Shown one piece after another: positions 1-9,693 of a DNA stretch of 64,000 nucleotides. This DNA is from Arenibacter algicola. Lineage in GTDB: Bacteria; Bacteroidota; Bacteroidia; Flavobacteriales; Flavobacteriaceae. The notes beneath the pieces were generated by a model that saw only the letters and a program-made list of their open reading frames with translations, searched no databases and had not been told where the DNA came from. Location of the stretch: assembly GCF_018860365.1 (NCBI RefSeq), contig NZ_JAHKPO010000001.1, positions 186,001-250,000 of the forward strand, read 5' to 3'. The position numbers and the translations under genes are program-made. How positions within the stretch are numbered: the stretch's first letter is position 1; each line of letters opens with the position of its first letter.

Positions 1-30
1 AATAATGCCATAATTGGATCAGTGTTGTTT

Positions 31-636
31 TTATTTAGAGTATAACTCGACTATTAATTGTTCTTTGATATTCTCTGGAATTTGCATTCTTTCTGGAACG
101 GAAACAAAATTCCCTTCCATTTTTTCTGAATTCCAAGTGATCCACTCGTACACACTGCTATTTGCAGAAAGAGCGTCATCGATCGCTTTTAAAGACTTTG
201 ATTTTTCCCTAACACCAACAACGTCACCAGCTTTCAAGGTATAGGATGGAATGTTAACCAACTCTCCGTTTACCGTAATATGTCTATGTGAAACCAATTG
301 TCTTGCTCCGCTTCTAGAAGGGGAAATACCCATTCTGTAAACAACGTTATCTAGACGCGATTCACACAATTGAAGTAATACCTCACCGGTTACTCCTTTA
401 CTTCTATTTGCTTTTGCAAATATGTTTCGGAATTGTTTCTCCAAAATACCGTAAGTGTATTTTGCCTTTTGCTTTTCCATTAACTGGATAGCATATTCAG
501 ACTTTTTACCACGACGTCTGTTATTACCGTGTTGTCCTGGAGGATAATTTCTTTTCTCAAAAGATTTATCATCTCCGAAAATCGCTTCACCGAATTTACG
601 GGCGATCTTTGTTTTTGGTCCTGTATATCTTGCCAT
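31..636 (-). CDS. rpsD: 30S ribosomal protein S4
   Basis: Primary 16S rRNA-binding protein that nucleates assembly of the small subunit; S4 of other bacteria also represses its own operon. The 201-residue product starts MARYTGPK and has the S4 RNA-binding domain at about residues 92-155 ([13 protein letters not shown], then the [11 protein letters not shown] segment). The N-terminal part has no zinc-type CxxC pair, so this is the zinc-free form. It is the last gene of the translation block seen here; the gene after it lies outside the window. Confidence 0.98.
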   Translation of the reverse strand: MARYTGPKTKIARKFGEAIFGDDKSFEKRNYPPGQHGNNRRRGKKSEYAIQLMEKQKAKYTYGILEKQFRNIFAKANRSKGVTGEVLLQLCESRLDNVVYRMGISPSRSGARQLVSHRHITVNGELVNIPSYTLKAGDVVGVREKSKSLKAIDDALSANSSVYEWITWNSEKMEGNFVSVPERMQIPENIKEQLIVELYSK

Positions 637-739
637 TTTCTTTTAGTTTGGAAACGTGATCATGAATTAAGGCTTATCCTTCGATAATCGTAACTACATC
701 TCCTTGAAATACCCTTTTGGGGCAATTGATTACTATTAA
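637..739 (-). promoter_or_regulatory. structured spacer upstream of rpsD, possible S4 leader
   Basis: This 103-base spacer between rpsK and rpsD is much longer than most gaps in the block. On the minus strand it carries a CCC-AAAA-GGG mini-hairpin and a perfect TTATC-GAAG-GATAA hairpin (674-687). Reading on in frame from the rpsK stop codon gives 21 more codons before a second stop. S4 is a known autoregulator in other bacteria, so a leader role is plausible but is inference. Confidence 0.35.
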
Positions 740-1132
740 TTATACTCTTCTTCTTTTTGGTGGTCTACAACCATTGTGCGGCATTGGAGTTACATCGATA
801 ATCTCTGTAACCTCAATTCCTGAGTTATGTATGGAACGAATAGCAGATTCCCTACCATTTCCCGGTCCTTTTACATAAACCTTTACTTTTCTTAAACCAG
901 CTTCATGAGCAACTTTAGCACAATCCTCAGAAGCTATTTGAGCTGCATAAGGAGTGTTCTTTTTAGAACCCCTGAAACCCATTTTACCTGCTGAAGACCA
1001 AGAAATTACATCACCCTTCTTGTTGGTTAAAGAAATAATAATATTATTAAAAGAAGCAGTAACATGGGCTTCGCCCACAGACTCTACTATAACTTTACGC
1101 TTCTTTGCCGCTTTTGCATTTGCCTTTGCCAT
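740..1132 (-). CDS. rpsK: 30S ribosomal protein S11
   Basis: Platform protein of the small subunit that contacts mRNA near the E site. The 130 residues match the family in length. The sequence shows the [15 protein letters not shown] region, the [13 protein letters not shown] loop and the basic end [10 protein letters not shown]. It lies 13 bases after rpsM in the usual rpsM-rpsK-rpsD order. Confidence 0.98.
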   Translation of the reverse strand: MAKANAKAAKKRKVIVESVGEAHVTASFNNIIISLTNKKGDVISWSSAGKMGFRGSKKNTPYAAQIASEDCAKVAHEAGLRKVKVYVKGPGNGRESAIRSIHNSGIEVTEIIDVTPMPHNGCRPPKRRRV

Positions 1133-1145
1133 AATATCCTAATTA

Positions 1146-1520
1146 TTATTTAGTTGCCTTCTTCTTGTTAGCAACTGTTTTCCTCTTACCTTTTCTTGTC
1201 CTAGAGTTGTTTTTGGTACGCTGACCTCTTAAAGGCAGACCAGATCTATGGCGAATACCTCTATAACAACCTATATCCATTAAACGCTTAATGTTCAATT
1301 GGTTTTCAGAACGCAATTCCCCTTCAATAGTCAAAGAAGAAACTGCCTCACGAATACGACCAATCTCATCATCGTTCCAGTCAGATACTTTGGTATCCTC
1401 ACTTACTTGGGCCGTAGATAAAATCTCCTTTGCCCTACTTTTTCCTATACCAAAGATATAGGTTAGGGCTATTACCCCTCTTTTCTGTTTTGGTATGTCT
1501 ACACCTGCAATTCTTGCCAT
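1146..1520 (-). CDS. rpsM: 30S ribosomal protein S13
   Basis: Head protein of the small subunit that touches the P-site tRNA and the 50S subunit. The 124 residues begin [10 protein letters not shown], contain the [13 protein letters not shown] helix-hairpin segment and the [19 protein letters not shown] motif, and end in a lysine-rich tail that reaches the tRNA. It follows rpmJ directly, with no intervening gene. Confidence 0.98.
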   Translation of the reverse strand: MARIAGVDIPKQKRGVIALTYIFGIGKSRAKEILSTAQVSEDTKVSDWNDDEIGRIREAVSSLTIEGELRSENQLNIKRLMDIGCYRGIRHRSGLPLRGQRTKNNSRTRKGKRKTVANKKKATK

Positions 1521-1522
1521 AA

Positions 1523-1639
1523 TTACCCTTGTCTTTGTTTAAATCTAGGATTCTTTTTATTAATTACGTACAATCTGCCTTTTCTACGCACAATCTTGCA
1601 CTCGGCACTTCTTTTCTTTATTGATGCTCTAACTTTCAT
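1523..1639 (-). CDS. rpmJ: 50S ribosomal protein L36
   Basis: A 38-residue gene found by translating the gap between rpsM and infA; it starts [11 protein letters not shown] and ends NPRFKQRQG with a TAA stop. L36 normally binds zinc through three Cys and one His. Here only one Cys remains (AECK); the other ligand positions read Ser, Asn and Phe, so this is a zinc-independent version. It sits two bases from the rpsM start. Confidence 0.95.
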   Translation of the reverse strand: MKVRASIKKRSAECKIVRRKGRLYVINKKNPRFKQRQG

Positions 1640-1648
1640 CCTATTTAC

Positions 1649-1864
1649 TTAATATCTATATGTAATTCTTGCTTTACTTAAATCATAGGGGCTCATTTCG
1701 AGCTTAACCTTATCCCCTGGAAGTAACTTAATATAATGCATACGCATTTTTCCAGAGATATGCGCCGTTACCACGTGACCGTTTTCCAACTCCACGCGAA
1801 ACATGGCATTTGACAATGCCTCAATTATGCTTCCATCTTGCTCTATTGCTGATTGTTTAGCCAT
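1649..1864 (-). CDS. infA: translation initiation factor IF-1
   Basis: Small OB-fold protein that blocks the A site of the 30S subunit during initiation. The 71 residues are family-typical: [11 protein letters not shown] start, the [21 protein letters not shown] strand region and the [20 protein letters not shown] end. It lies three bases after secY. The methionine aminopeptidase gene often found between secY and infA is absent here. Confidence 0.98.
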   Translation of the reverse strand: MAKQSAIEQDGSIIEALSNAMFRVELENGHVVTAHISGKMRMHYIKLLPGDKVKLEMSPYDLSKARITYRY

Positions 1865-1867
1865 AAT

Positions 1868-3211
1868 CTATGCTACCTTTCTATTTTTTCCTGATTTCAT
1901 TAAACCGTCGTAATGTCTGTTCAACAAATAAGAATTTACTTGTTGCACTGTATCGATCGCCACACCTACCATAATCAACAATGACGTTCCTCCGTAAAAC
2001 AATGCCCATCCTGCCTGTACATCCATAAGCTTTACAATCACTGCAGGCAATACTGCCAACAACGCAAGGAAAACAGATCCAGGTAATGTAATCAACGACA
2101 TTATCTTATCCAAAAAATCTCCAGTTTCCTTTCCTGGTCTAATTCCAGGAATAAAACCACCACTTCTTTTTAGATCATCGGCCATTTTATTGGTAGGTAC
2201 TGTAATCGCCGTATAAAAATAGGTAAAAACAATAATCAAGAACCCGAACAAAAGATTGTAGGCCAATCCAAATATATCTTGGAATTGAACTTCCATCCAC
2301 TGTCCTACAGCGGTATTGTTAAAGGTCTTGCCCAACAATCCTGGTGCAAACATAATAGCTTGCGCAAATATAATAGGCATTACCCCAGAAGCATTCAACT
2401 TTAAAGGAATATACTGTCTAGATCCCATGATATTCTTTTCATATCCACCGGAAGCAGTCCTTCTAGCGTATTGAACAGGAATCTGACGAGTAGCCATTAC
2501 CAACAACACACATAACAATATTACCACGAACCAGATGATGACCTCAATAAGCATGAACATTAGTCCGCCGTTGTTATTAGCCGTTCTGGAAATAAATTCC
2601 TGTACAAAATTCTGTGGCATATTGGCGATAATACCAACCATGATCAGAAGGGATATACCATTTCCGATACCTTTATCGGTAATTTTTTCACCCAACCACA
2701 TTGCAAAAATGGTTCCAGCAACCAAAATAATTACTGAGGGAATCACAAAATCAAGTCCCTTACCAAATACGAAGGCACTATCCGGAACACCTAAAGCTCC
2801 CAAACTGTACAAATAAGCAGGAGCCTGAACGACACATATACCTATGGTAAGCCATCTGGTAATTTGATTGATCGTCTTTCTTCCGCTTTCTCCTTCTTTT
2901 TGCAACTTTTGAAGATAAGGAATGGCTATACCCATTAACTGCACCACAATGGAAGCAGAAATATAGGGCATAATTCCCAACGCAAAAACCGAGGCATTGG
3001 ACAATGCTCCTCCAGTAAAGGCATTCAATATTCCTAAGATACCACTATCAGTACTGGATGCCAAAGCACCTAACTGGGTAGAATCAATACCTGGAAGAAC
3101 CACCTGTGCACCAAAACGATACACCAAAAGCAAACCAAGGGTAACGATTATTCTACCCTTTAGTTCTTCAATCTTCCAAATATTTGATAATGTCTCGAAA
3201 AATTTCTTCAT
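1868..3211 (-). CDS. secY: preprotein translocase subunit SecY
   Basis: Central channel of the Sec translocon in the inner membrane. The 447 residues contain about ten hydrophobic segments. Family signatures are GIMPYISASIVVQLM in the plug/TM2 region, the GGYEKNIMGSRQYIPLKLN loop, and FIPGIRPGKETGDFL before the last helices. It is placed between rplO and infA, as in most bacterial spc operons. Confidence 0.98.
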   Translation of the reverse strand: MKKFFETLSNIWKIEELKGRIIVTLGLLLVYRFGAQVVLPGIDSTQLGALASSTDSGILGILNAFTGGALSNASVFALGIMPYISASIVVQLMGIAIPYLQKLQKEGESGRKTINQITRWLTIGICVVQAPAYLYSLGALGVPDSAFVFGKGLDFVIPSVIILVAGTIFAMWLGEKITDKGIGNGISLLIMVGIIANMPQNFVQEFISRTANNNGGLMFMLIEVIIWFVVILLCVLLVMATRQIPVQYARRTASGGYEKNIMGSRQYIPLKLNASGVMPIIFAQAIMFAPGLLGKTFNNTAVGQWMEVQFQDIFGLAYNLLFGFLIIVFTYFYTAITVPTNKMADDLKRSGGFIPGIRPGKETGDFLDKIMSLITLPGSVFLALLAVLPAVIVKLMDVQAGWALFYGGTSLLIMVGVAIDTVQQVNSYLLNRHYDGLMKSGKNRKVA

Positions 3212-3223
3212 AGTATTCTTTGC

Positions 3224-3676
3224 TTATAAACTTATAGCTTCACCACCTGCAGCCTCAATTGCGGCCTTTGCGGTAGCTGTAAATTTATGTACAGAAACTT
3301 TAAGGGAAGCTTTTAGCTCTCCATTACCAAGAATCTTAACCAAATCGTTTTTACCAACCAATCCATTTTCTACAAGGATTTCCAAAGTAACCGTATCCTT
3401 AATGGCTCCTTTATCTACCAATTCCTGTAATTTTTCAAGATTGATCCCAGCGTAATCCTTTCTATTGATATTCGTAAAACCAAATTTTGGCACACGTCTC
3501 TGCAATGGCATTTGTCCACCTTCGAAACCAATTTTCTTAGAATAACCAGATCTGGATTTAGCACCTTTATGTCCTCTGGTAGCAGTACCTCCCTTACCGG
3601 AACCCTGACCTCTACCTACGACTTTACCGGCTTTTTGGACGGCACCCTCCGCTGGCTTTAAATTACTTAAATTCAT
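3224..3676 (-). CDS. rplO: 50S ribosomal protein L15
   Basis: Late-assembly protein of the large subunit. The 150 residues start MNLSNLKPAEGA, followed by the glycine-rich GRGQGSGKGGTATRGHKGA extension that threads into 23S rRNA, then FEGGQMPLQRRVPKFGF and a globular C-terminal domain. It is 12 bases upstream of secY. Confidence 0.98.
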   Translation of the reverse strand: MNLSNLKPAEGAVQKAGKVVGRGQGSGKGGTATRGHKGAKSRSGYSKKIGFEGGQMPLQRRVPKFGFTNINRKDYAGINLEKLQELVDKGAIKDTVTLEILVENGLVGKNDLVKILGNGELKASLKVSVHKFTATAKAAIEAAGGEAISL

Positions 3677-3691
3677 AACACTAAAATTATA

Positions 3692-3871
3692 TTAAGCCTC
3701 CTCTGTGGAAACTAAGTGTTTAACTTTATTTATCATTCCAAGAATATTTGAGGTAGCATCATGTTCTACCACCTGTCCTATTCTTCGTAAACCAAGAGCC
3801 TCTAATGTTCTCTTTTGATTTTGAGCTCTTTTAATACTGCTCTTTACCTGTTTTACTTTAATCTTTCCCAT
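3692..3871 (-). CDS. rpmD: 50S ribosomal protein L30
   Basis: Read directly from the gap between rplO and rpsE: 59 residues, start MGKIKVKQVKSSI, with the typical RTLEALGLRRIGQ motif, and a TAA stop at 3692-3694. L30 is a small surface protein of the large subunit. Its place between rpsE and rplO is the standard spc operon order. Confidence 0.95.
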   Translation of the reverse strand: MGKIKVKQVKSSIKRAQNQKRTLEALGLRRIGQVVEHDATSNILGMINKVKHLVSTEEA

Positions 3872-3884
3872 TATATTCTTGGTT

Positions 3885-4409
3885 TTATCCTTTAAAAACT
3901 TTTTCTAAAGAAATACCTCTTTGGTTTGCAACTGTCTTTGCTCCTCTAAGTTGCAAAAGCGCATCAAAAGTAGCTTTTACCACGTTATGAGGGTTGGAAG
4001 AACCTTGTGATTTAGATAATACATCATGAACACCTACTGCTTCCAATACTGCTCTAACCGCACCACCTGCAATTACTCCGGTACCATGCGATGCAGGCTG
4101 GATATAAACTCTAGCTCCACCGAATTTCCCTTTTTGTTCATGCGGCAAAGTACCTTTGTTCAATGGAATTCTAATAAGATTCTTTTTAGCATCTTCTATA
4201 GCCTTGGCAATTGCCGTAGCAACTTCCTTAGACTTACCTAGACCGTGACCTACAACTCCATTTTCATCACCTACGACAACTATTGCAGAGAAACCGAACG
4301 CTCTACCACCTTTAGTAACTTTGGTAACACGTTGTACCCCAACCAATCTATCTTTTAATTCTAAACCTCCCGGCTTAACAGTCTCTACGTTTTTGTATTT
4401 CTGATACAT
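3885..4409 (-). CDS. rpsE: 30S ribosomal protein S5
   Basis: Fidelity protein of the small subunit. The 174 residues start [15 protein letters not shown]. The double-stranded RNA-binding domain includes [28 protein letters not shown], written here as two adjoining motifs, [11 protein letters not shown] and [16 protein letters not shown]. The C-terminal domain holds the [21 protein letters not shown] element. It lies seven bases after rplR. Confidence 0.98.
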   Translation of the reverse strand: MYQKYKNVETVKPGGLELKDRLVGVQRVTKVTKGGRAFGFSAIVVVGDENGVVGHGLGKSKEVATAIAKAIEDAKKNLIRIPLNKGTLPHEQKGKFGGARVYIQPASHGTGVIAGGAVRAVLEAVGVHDVLSKSQGSSNPHNVVKATFDALLQLRGAKTVANQRGISLEKVFKG

Positions 4410-4416
4410 AATATTC

Positions 4417-4773
4417 TTAGAATTTTAATCCTGCTTCCCTAGCGCCATCGGCTAATGATTTAACTCGTCCATGGTATAAATTACCACCTCTATCAAAAGC
4501 AACAGCTTCTATTCCAGCTTCTTTTGCCTTTTCGGCAATAGCCTTTCCAACTAGGTTAGCCACTTCTGTTTTAGTCCCTTTAGCCTTAGCCAACGCCTTA
4601 TCCCTTGAGGAAGCGGACACTAAAGTTGTTCCAGCGACATCATCAATGATTTGAGCGTATATCCCAGTATTGCTTCTAAAAACAGCAAGCCTTGGCCTTT
4701 CTGCAGTACCTGAGGATATTTTTCTAATCCTCCTTCTGATACGTAGTCTTCTTTCAGTCTTCGTTAATCCCAT
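4417..4773 (-). CDS. rplR: 50S ribosomal protein L18
   Basis: 5S rRNA-binding protein of the central protuberance. The 118 residues have an arginine-rich N-terminus ([15 protein letters not shown]), the [10 protein letters not shown] motif, and the [23 protein letters not shown] end. It lies between rplF (11-base gap) and rpsE. Confidence 0.98.
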   Translation of the reverse strand: MGLTKTERRLRIRRRIRKISSGTAERPRLAVFRSNTGIYAQIIDDVAGTTLVSASSRDKALAKAKGTKTEVANLVGKAIAEKAKEAGIEAVAFDRGGNLYHGRVKSLADGAREAGLKF

Positions 4774-4784
4774 AATGCTAATTA

Positions 4785-5327
4785 TTAAGCCGATTTACCA
4801 GCTTTTCTTCTTAATTGTTCACCAACGAACTTAATTCCTTTTCCTTTGTAAGGCTCTGGCTTACGGAAAGATCTAATCTTAGCGGCGATCTGCCCCACTA
4901 ATTGCTTATCATGCGAACTTAGCTTTATAATTGGATTCTTTCCTTTTTCGGATACGGTCTCCACTTTTACCTCTGAAGCCAAATCCAAAACAATATTGTG
5001 CGAAAATCCTAAAGCTAGATCCAATGTTTGTCCTTGGTTACTGGCACGATATCCTACTCCTACCAACTCCAATTCCTTTACCCATCCTTTAGAAACTCCT
5101 TGGACCATATTAAAGATCAAAGATCTGTAAAGACCATGTTTTGCTTTATGCTCCTTGGAATCTGAAGGTCTTGTAACAAATACTTGACCATCTTCAACCT
5201 TAACAGCAGCACCAGAAAATTCTTGGGAAAGTTCTCCCAGCTTACCTTTTACAGTAATAACATCTTCCTTAACCTCTACGGTTACTCCTTCTGGAATTGC
5301 TATTGGATTATTACCTGTTCTAGACAT
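4785..5327 (-). CDS. rplF: 50S ribosomal protein L6
   Basis: Large-subunit protein near the factor-binding site. The 180 residues form two repeated domains: the first starts at [13 protein letters not shown] and the second contains [11 protein letters not shown]. The C-terminal signature [12 protein letters not shown] is present. It sits between rpsH and rplR. Confidence 0.98.
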   Translation of the reverse strand: MSRTGNNPIAIPEGVTVEVKEDVITVKGKLGELSQEFSGAAVKVEDGQVFVTRPSDSKEHKAKHGLYRSLIFNMVQGVSKGWVKELELVGVGYRASNQGQTLDLALGFSHNIVLDLASEVKVETVSEKGKNPIIKLSSHDKQLVGQIAAKIRSFRKPEPYKGKGIKFVGEQLRRKAGKSA

Positions 5328-5347
5328 CTTTCTAAATCTTTATAGTA

Positions 5348-5746
5348 TTAATAAACATAACATAATACTTCCCCACCTGCATTCTCAAGCTTTGCCTGTT
5401 TGCTGGTCATTACACCATGGGAAGTAGAAATAATAGCAATACCAAGACCGTTTAATACTCTTGGCAACTCCTCGGAGCTAGCATATTTTCTAAGTCCTGG
5501 TGTACTAACTCGCTTTATTTTCTTTATAACCGGCTCTTTTGTGAATTTGTCATATTTCAAGGCTATTTTAATAGTCCCCTGAACCGCGCTATCTTCAAAT
5601 TTGTAGCTTAAAATATATCCTTGATCGAATAATATTTTAGTAATCTCTTTCTTTAAATTAGAGGCAGGAATCTCAACCACTCTGTGGCCGGCACTACTTG
5701 CATTTCTAATTCTCGTTAAATAATCCGCAATTGGATCTGTAAACAT
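5348..5746 (-). CDS. rpsH: 30S ribosomal protein S8
   Basis: Binds the central domain of 16S rRNA; in Escherichia coli it also represses the spc operon. The 132 residues begin MFTDPIADYLTRIRNA and carry the ISTSHGVMTSKQAKLENAGG C-terminal RNA-binding motif. A strong hairpin lies just upstream of its start codon and is listed separately. Confidence 0.98.
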   Translation of the reverse strand: MFTDPIADYLTRIRNASSAGHRVVEIPASNLKKEITKILFDQGYILSYKFEDSAVQGTIKIALKYDKFTKEPVIKKIKRVSTPGLRKYASSEELPRVLNGLGIAIISTSHGVMTSKQAKLENAGGEVLCYVY

Positions 5747-5766
5747 AATTATTGATTTACGGTAAC

Positions 5767-5790
5767 GGTTTTTAACACTATTGTTAAACC
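5767..5790 (-). promoter_or_regulatory. hairpin just upstream of rpsH
   Basis: In the 67-base gap between rpsN and rpsH, GGTTTAACA on the minus strand faces TGTTAAAAACC across a four-base loop, about 20 bases before the rpsH start. No run of U follows it, so it does not look like a terminator. A control site for S8 is possible because S8 regulates this operon in Escherichia coli, although at a different gene. Confidence 0.3.
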
Positions 5791-5813
5791 TGAAACCAGT
5801 TTATACTCTTTTA

Positions 5814-6083
5814 TTACCAGCTAGCTTTTCTTACTCCCGGTATAAGACCATTATTGGCCATTTCCCTAAAAGTAACCCTAGATATACCGAAAGTTCTCAT
5901 GTAACCCTTTGGTCTTCCAGTTAGTTTGCAACGGTTGTGCATACGAACAGGAGAAGCATTTTTAGGTAATTTCTGTAACCCCTCATAATCCCCAGCCTCT
6001 TTTAAGGCTTTTCTCTTCTCAGCATATTTAGCTACAGTTTTAGCTCTTTTGACCTCACGGGCCTTCATGGATTCTTTAGCCAT
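5814..6083 (-). CDS. rpsN: 30S ribosomal protein S14
   Basis: Head protein of the small subunit. The 89 residues are the long form without zinc: the [20 protein letters not shown] segment holds a single Cys instead of the two CxxC pairs of the short form. The C-terminus [20 protein letters not shown] is well conserved. The start codon lies one base after the rplE stop. Confidence 0.98.
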   Translation of the reverse strand: MAKESMKAREVKRAKTVAKYAEKRKALKEAGDYEGLQKLPKNASPVRMHNRCKLTGRPKGYMRTFGISRVTFREMANNGLIPGVRKASW

Positions 6084-6084
6084 A

Positions 6085-6636
6085 CTAATTCTTTTTAAAA
6101 GGTAGTCCTAATTCGGTTAATAATGATTTAGCTTCTTTATCTGTCTCCGCAGAAGTTACAAATGTAATATCCATACCATTGATTCTGTTAATTTTATCAA
6201 TGTTTATTTCTGGAAATATGATTTGCTCCGTAATACCAAGATTATAATTCCCTCTTCCATCAAAACCAGTGGCCTTAATTCCTTGGAAATCCCTTACCCT
6301 AGGCAATGCAGTTGTCACCAATCTATCCAAGAATTCGTACATTCTCTCTCCACGTAAGGTTACTTTTGCCCCAATTGGCATTCCTTTACGTAATTTAAAT
6401 GCAGCAACATCCTTTTTAGACATCGTTGAAATTGCTTTTTGGCCAGTAATATTGGTCAACTCATCTACCGCATGGTCTATAAGTTTCTTATCCGCTACAG
6501 CGGCACCAACACCTCTACTAACAACAATTTTTTCTAATTTAGGAACCTGCATTACATTTTTGTAACCAAACTCCTCTTTAAGAGCCTTAACAACTCTTTC
6601 TTTATATTCCTGTTTTAATCTTGGAACGTAAGCCAT
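6085..6636 (-). CDS. rplE: 50S ribosomal protein L5
   Basis: 5S rRNA-binding protein of the central protuberance that also contacts S13 and P-site tRNA. The 183 residues start [15 protein letters not shown] and show [17 protein letters not shown] and the [19 protein letters not shown] region. It is two bases from the rplX stop. Confidence 0.98.
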   Translation of the reverse strand: MAYVPRLKQEYKERVVKALKEEFGYKNVMQVPKLEKIVVSRGVGAAVADKKLIDHAVDELTNITGQKAISTMSKKDVAAFKLRKGMPIGAKVTLRGERMYEFLDRLVTTALPRVRDFQGIKATGFDGRGNYNLGITEQIIFPEINIDKINRINGMDITFVTSAETDKEAKSLLTELGLPFKKN

Positions 6637-6638
6637 AA

Positions 6639-6953
6639 CTAAATTACTTCTTTAGATTTCTTAGAAAATCTTACTTTCTTACCATCTCTTACTTCAAATC
6701 CAACTCTAGTGGTCTCTCCAGATTTTGGATCGATCAATGACAGATTGGATATCTGTAAGGGAGCCTCTTTCTTAACAATCCCTCCTTGAGGATTGCTAGC
6801 ACTTGGCTTTTCGTGTTTGGAAACCATATTGGCTCCTTCAACTATCGCCTTGTTTTTTTCACGGTCTACACTCACAACCTTACCTTCTACCCCTTTGTGG
6901 TCTCCGGCAATAATTCTAACAGTATCCCCTGTTTTGATTTTTAATTTTCCCAT
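6639..6953 (-). CDS. rplX: 50S ribosomal protein L24
   Basis: Assembly initiator for the large subunit. I place the start at [12 protein letters not shown] (ATG at 6951-6953), giving 104 residues; an upstream in-frame start would add 14 residues unlike any L24 and would run into rplN. The KOW motif [18 protein letters not shown] is at residues 9-26. Confidence 0.97.
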   Translation of the reverse strand: MGKLKIKTGDTVRIIAGDHKGVEGKVVSVDREKNKAIVEGANMVSKHEKPSASNPQGGIVKKEAPLQISNLSLIDPKSGETTRVGFEVRDGKKVRFSKKSKEVI

Positions 6954-6966
6954 TTTGCTATTTTTA

Positions 6967-7335
6967 TTAAAGCACCTCTGGAGCCAATGATACAATTTTC
7001 ATGAACTGCTTATCACGAAGTTCCCTGGCCACTGGTCCAAAAACACGTGTTCCTCTCATTTCCCCAGTTGGGTTCAAAAGAACACAGGCATTATCATCGA
7101 AACGAATATAAGAACCATCAGGTCTTCTAACTTCTTTCTTTGTTCTTACAACAACTGCTGTGGAAACTGCACCTTTTTTAACAGCCCCATTAGGAGTAGC
7201 TTCCTTAACGGCAACTACAATTTTATCCCCAACAGAAGCATATCTTCTTTTTGTACCTCCCAACACACGAATGGTCAAAACTTCTTTTGCACCCGTATTG
7301 TCCGCTACTTTTAGTCTAGATTCTTGCTGTAACAT
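6967..7335 (-). CDS. rplN: 50S ribosomal protein L14
   Basis: Interface protein that contacts 16S rRNA and L19. The 122 residues start [17 protein letters not shown] and include the [20 protein letters not shown]-terminal signature. It sits between rpsQ (two-base gap) and rplX. Confidence 0.98.
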   Translation of the reverse strand: MLQQESRLKVADNTGAKEVLTIRVLGGTKRRYASVGDKIVVAVKEATPNGAVKKGAVSTAVVVRTKKEVRRPDGSYIRFDDNACVLLNPTGEMRGTRVFGPVARELRDKQFMKIVSLAPEVL

Positions 7336-7337
7336 AA

Positions 7338-7595
7338 TTATTTAGCTCTTTCAATGATTTCCACTAATCTCCAACATTTGGTCTTACTCAATGGACGAGT
7401 CTCCATTATCTTAACCGTATCGCCAATATTGCAATCGTTCTTTTCATCGTGCGCAACATATTTCTTAGTCTTCAACACGAACTTACCGTACATAGGGTGC
7501 TTAACACGTTTAACTTCTGAAACCACTACTGATTTCTCCATTTTGTTGCTAGTGACAACTCCTATTCTCTCTTTTCTTAAATTCCTTTTTTCCAT
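7338..7595 (-). CDS. rpsQ: 30S ribosomal protein S17
   Basis: OB-fold protein binding the 5' domain of 16S rRNA. The 85 residues contain [19 protein letters not shown], and the [20 protein letters not shown] signature near the C-terminus. It is 13 bases downstream of rpmC. Confidence 0.98.
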   Translation of the reverse strand: MEKRNLRKERIGVVTSNKMEKSVVVSEVKRVKHPMYGKFVLKTKKYVAHDEKNDCNIGDTVKIMETRPLSKTKCWRLVEIIERAK

Positions 7596-7608
7596 AAAGC
7601 AGAACCAA

Positions 7609-7800
7609 TTATTGTAATTCCCTTTTAGTTAATTCAGTTGCCAATCTAGCCACCGTTCTTCTCACTTTTCTTATAAGTAAAGGGTTTTCCAATGGTGTAA
7701 CCGAATGGGCCAATTTCAAATCAGAATACTGTTTTTTAAATTCAGCACTCTTTTCCTTTAACCCCTCAACTGATAATTCTTTTATTTCTGATTGTTTCAT
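7609..7800 (-). CDS. rpmC: 50S ribosomal protein L29
   Basis: Helical protein at the exit of the peptide tunnel, part of the docking site for the signal recognition particle and trigger factor. I choose the start [14 protein letters not shown] (63 residues, family length); the four-residue upstream extension is unlikely. The [19 protein letters not shown] signature is present. Confidence 0.96.
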   Translation of the reverse strand: MKQSEIKELSVEGLKEKSAEFKKQYSDLKLAHSVTPLENPLLIRKVRRTVARLATELTKRELQ

Positions 7801-7817
7801 GATTCCTTGCAATTATA

Positions 7818-8237
7818 TTAAGCAGAATAGTCCCTAGCAATAATAAATTTCGTTCTTACTGGTAGTTTCTGTGCCGCAAGACGCAAAGCCTCTTTTGCAA
7901 TATCAAGAGACACACCGGCAACCTCAAACATAACCCTTCCTGGCAATACCACAGCTACGAAATATTCTGGAGCACCTTTACCTTTACCCATACGTACCTC
8001 CAAAGGTTTCTTGGTGATAGGCTTGTCCGGGAATATTTTGATCCATAATTGGCCTTCTCTCTTCATGTACCTAGTTGCAGCAATACGAGCTGCTTCTATT
8101 TGGCGCGATGTTATAAAAGAGGTATCCATTGATTTAATACCGAACATACCGTTTGAAAGCTGATGACCCCTTCCAGAGATCCCTTTCATACGACCTTTCT
8201 GCATTTTTCGGAACTTAGTCCTTTTTGGCTGTAACAT
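7818..8237 (-). CDS. rplP: 50S ribosomal protein L16
   Basis: Supports the A-site side of the peptidyl transferase centre. The 139 residues begin [19 protein letters not shown] and carry [20 protein letters not shown] and [16 protein letters not shown] motifs. It lies between rpsC and rpmC in the S10 operon order. Confidence 0.98.
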   Translation of the reverse strand: MLQPKRTKFRKMQKGRMKGISGRGHQLSNGMFGIKSMDTSFITSRQIEAARIAATRYMKREGQLWIKIFPDKPITKKPLEVRMGKGKGAPEYFVAVVLPGRVMFEVAGVSLDIAKEALRLAAQKLPVRTKFIIARDYSA

Positions 8238-8257
8238 TTCTTTACTTCTTTAAAAAA

Positions 8258-8980
8258 TTACTTTCTACGACGTTGTTTCTTCGGTCCTTCTTGCTTACCA
8301 CCTTTACCTGGCGCCTGGCTCTTAGCCATACCAACTAATGGAGAAAGCTCTCTCTTTCCATAAACCTCACCTTTCATGATCCATACTTTAATACCCAATC
8401 TTCCATAGGTAGTATGCGCTTCATGTAATGCATAGTCTATATCAGCTCTAAAAGTGGACAATGGAATCCTACCATCTTTATAAGATTCGGATCTTGCCAT
8501 TTCAGCTCCGTTCAAACGTCCAGAAATCTGAATTTTAATTCCCTCAGCGTTCATTCTCATGGCCGCTGCGATTGCCATTTTTATAGCCCTTCTAAAAGAA
8601 ATTCTACTTTCAATTTGGCGTGCTACACTGGCAGCTACAAGATTAGCGTCCAATTCAGGTCTTTTGATCTCAAAAATGTTGATCTGAACTTCCTTATCCG
8701 TAATCTTCTTAAGCTCCTCTTTTAATTTGTCTACTTCTTGACCACCTTTACCAATGATAATACCTGGTCTTGCAGTGGTAATGGTAACCGTAATCAACTT
8801 AAGGGTACGCTCAATAATAATTCTAGACACACTCGCTTTTGCCAAACGTGCATGAACATATTTTCTGATCTTATCGTCTTCGGCAAGTTTATCACCATAA
8901 TCGTTTCCACCGTACCAGTTAGATTCCCATCCTCTGATAATTCCTAGACGATTTCCGATTGGATTTGTTTTCTGTCCCAT
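8258..8980 (-). CDS. rpsC: 30S ribosomal protein S3
   Basis: Forms part of the mRNA entry tunnel and its helicase. The 240 residues contain a KH domain with the [14 protein letters not shown] loop (about residues 70-83) and a C-terminal domain with [20 protein letters not shown]. The tail is rich in lysine and arginine. It is 10 bases after rplV. Confidence 0.98.
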   Translation of the reverse strand: MGQKTNPIGNRLGIIRGWESNWYGGNDYGDKLAEDDKIRKYVHARLAKASVSRIIIERTLKLITVTITTARPGIIIGKGGQEVDKLKEELKKITDKEVQINIFEIKRPELDANLVAASVARQIESRISFRRAIKMAIAAAMRMNAEGIKIQISGRLNGAEMARSESYKDGRIPLSTFRADIDYALHEAHTTYGRLGIKVWIMKGEVYGKRELSPLVGMAKSQAPGKGGKQEGPKKQRRRK

Positions 8981-8990
8981 ACTAAATGCT

Positions 8991-9398
8991 CTAGCTTTGT
9001 GTGTTATTGTTAGATCCCAAAACCAAGGTAACGTGGTTGGAACGTTTTCTAATTCTATGTGCTCTTCCCTGTGGGGCAGGACGCAGTCTTTTCAACATAC
9101 TTCCACCATCCACTCTGATTTCCTTAACAAAAAGTTCAGCATCCTCAACACTCGCATCCTCATTCTTGGATTGCCAGTTAGCTATTGCAGAAAGCAATAA
9201 CTTCTCCAATCTACGAGATGATTCCTTTTGGTTGAATTTCAAAATAGCAAGCGCTTTCTCCACTTTTACACCTCTAACCAAATCCGCTACCAAGCGCATT
9301 TTTCTAGGGGAAGTAGGGCAATTATTCAACTTTGCAAACGCTATTTGCTGCTTTTCTGCCTTAATTCTTTCGGCCATTTGTTTTTTACGAACTCCCAT
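8991..9398 (-). CDS. rplV: 50S ribosomal protein L22
   Basis: Its long beta hairpin lines the peptide exit tunnel. The 135 residues contain [18 protein letters not shown] and the tunnel loop [20 protein letters not shown], where macrolide resistance changes occur in other bacteria; the loop looks unaltered. It lies three bases after rpsS. Confidence 0.97.
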   Translation of the reverse strand: MGVRKKQMAERIKAEKQQIAFAKLNNCPTSPRKMRLVADLVRGVKVEKALAILKFNQKESSRRLEKLLLSAIANWQSKNEDASVEDAELFVKEIRVDGGSMLKRLRPAPQGRAHRIRKRSNHVTLVLGSNNNTQS

Positions 9399-9401
9399 AG
9401 C

Positions 9402-9680
9402 TTACTTTTTTCCTTTATTTTTTGCTCCAGCGTGACCCCTAAAAGATCGTGTCGGAGAAAATTCACCTAATTTGTGACCCACCATGTTCTCTGTTACAAA
9501 AACAGGTACAAATTGCTTTCCATTGTGAACCGCTATTGTCTGACCTACAAAATCAGGAGTAATCATAGAAGCTCTAGACCATGTCTTAATGACTGCCTTT
9601 TTACCAGATTCAACATTTTGTTGGACTTTTTTATCCAAACTATAGTGAACGTAAGGTCCTTTCTTTAATGAACGTGCCAT
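9402..9680 (-). CDS. rpsS: 30S ribosomal protein S19
   Basis: Head protein that pairs with S13 near the A site. The 92 residues start [19 protein letters not shown] and include the [20 protein letters not shown] signature. It is between rplB and rplV. Confidence 0.98.
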   Translation of the reverse strand: MARSLKKGPYVHYSLDKKVQQNVESGKKAVIKTWSRASMITPDFVGQTIAVHNGKQFVPVFVTENMVGHKLGEFSPTRSFRGHAGAKNKGKK

Positions 9681-9693
9681 TTCTTTCTACTTT

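Noticed and set aside
9001..9470. Plus-strand open frames across rplV and rpsS
   Set aside because: Antisense shadows of conserved ribosomal protein genes.
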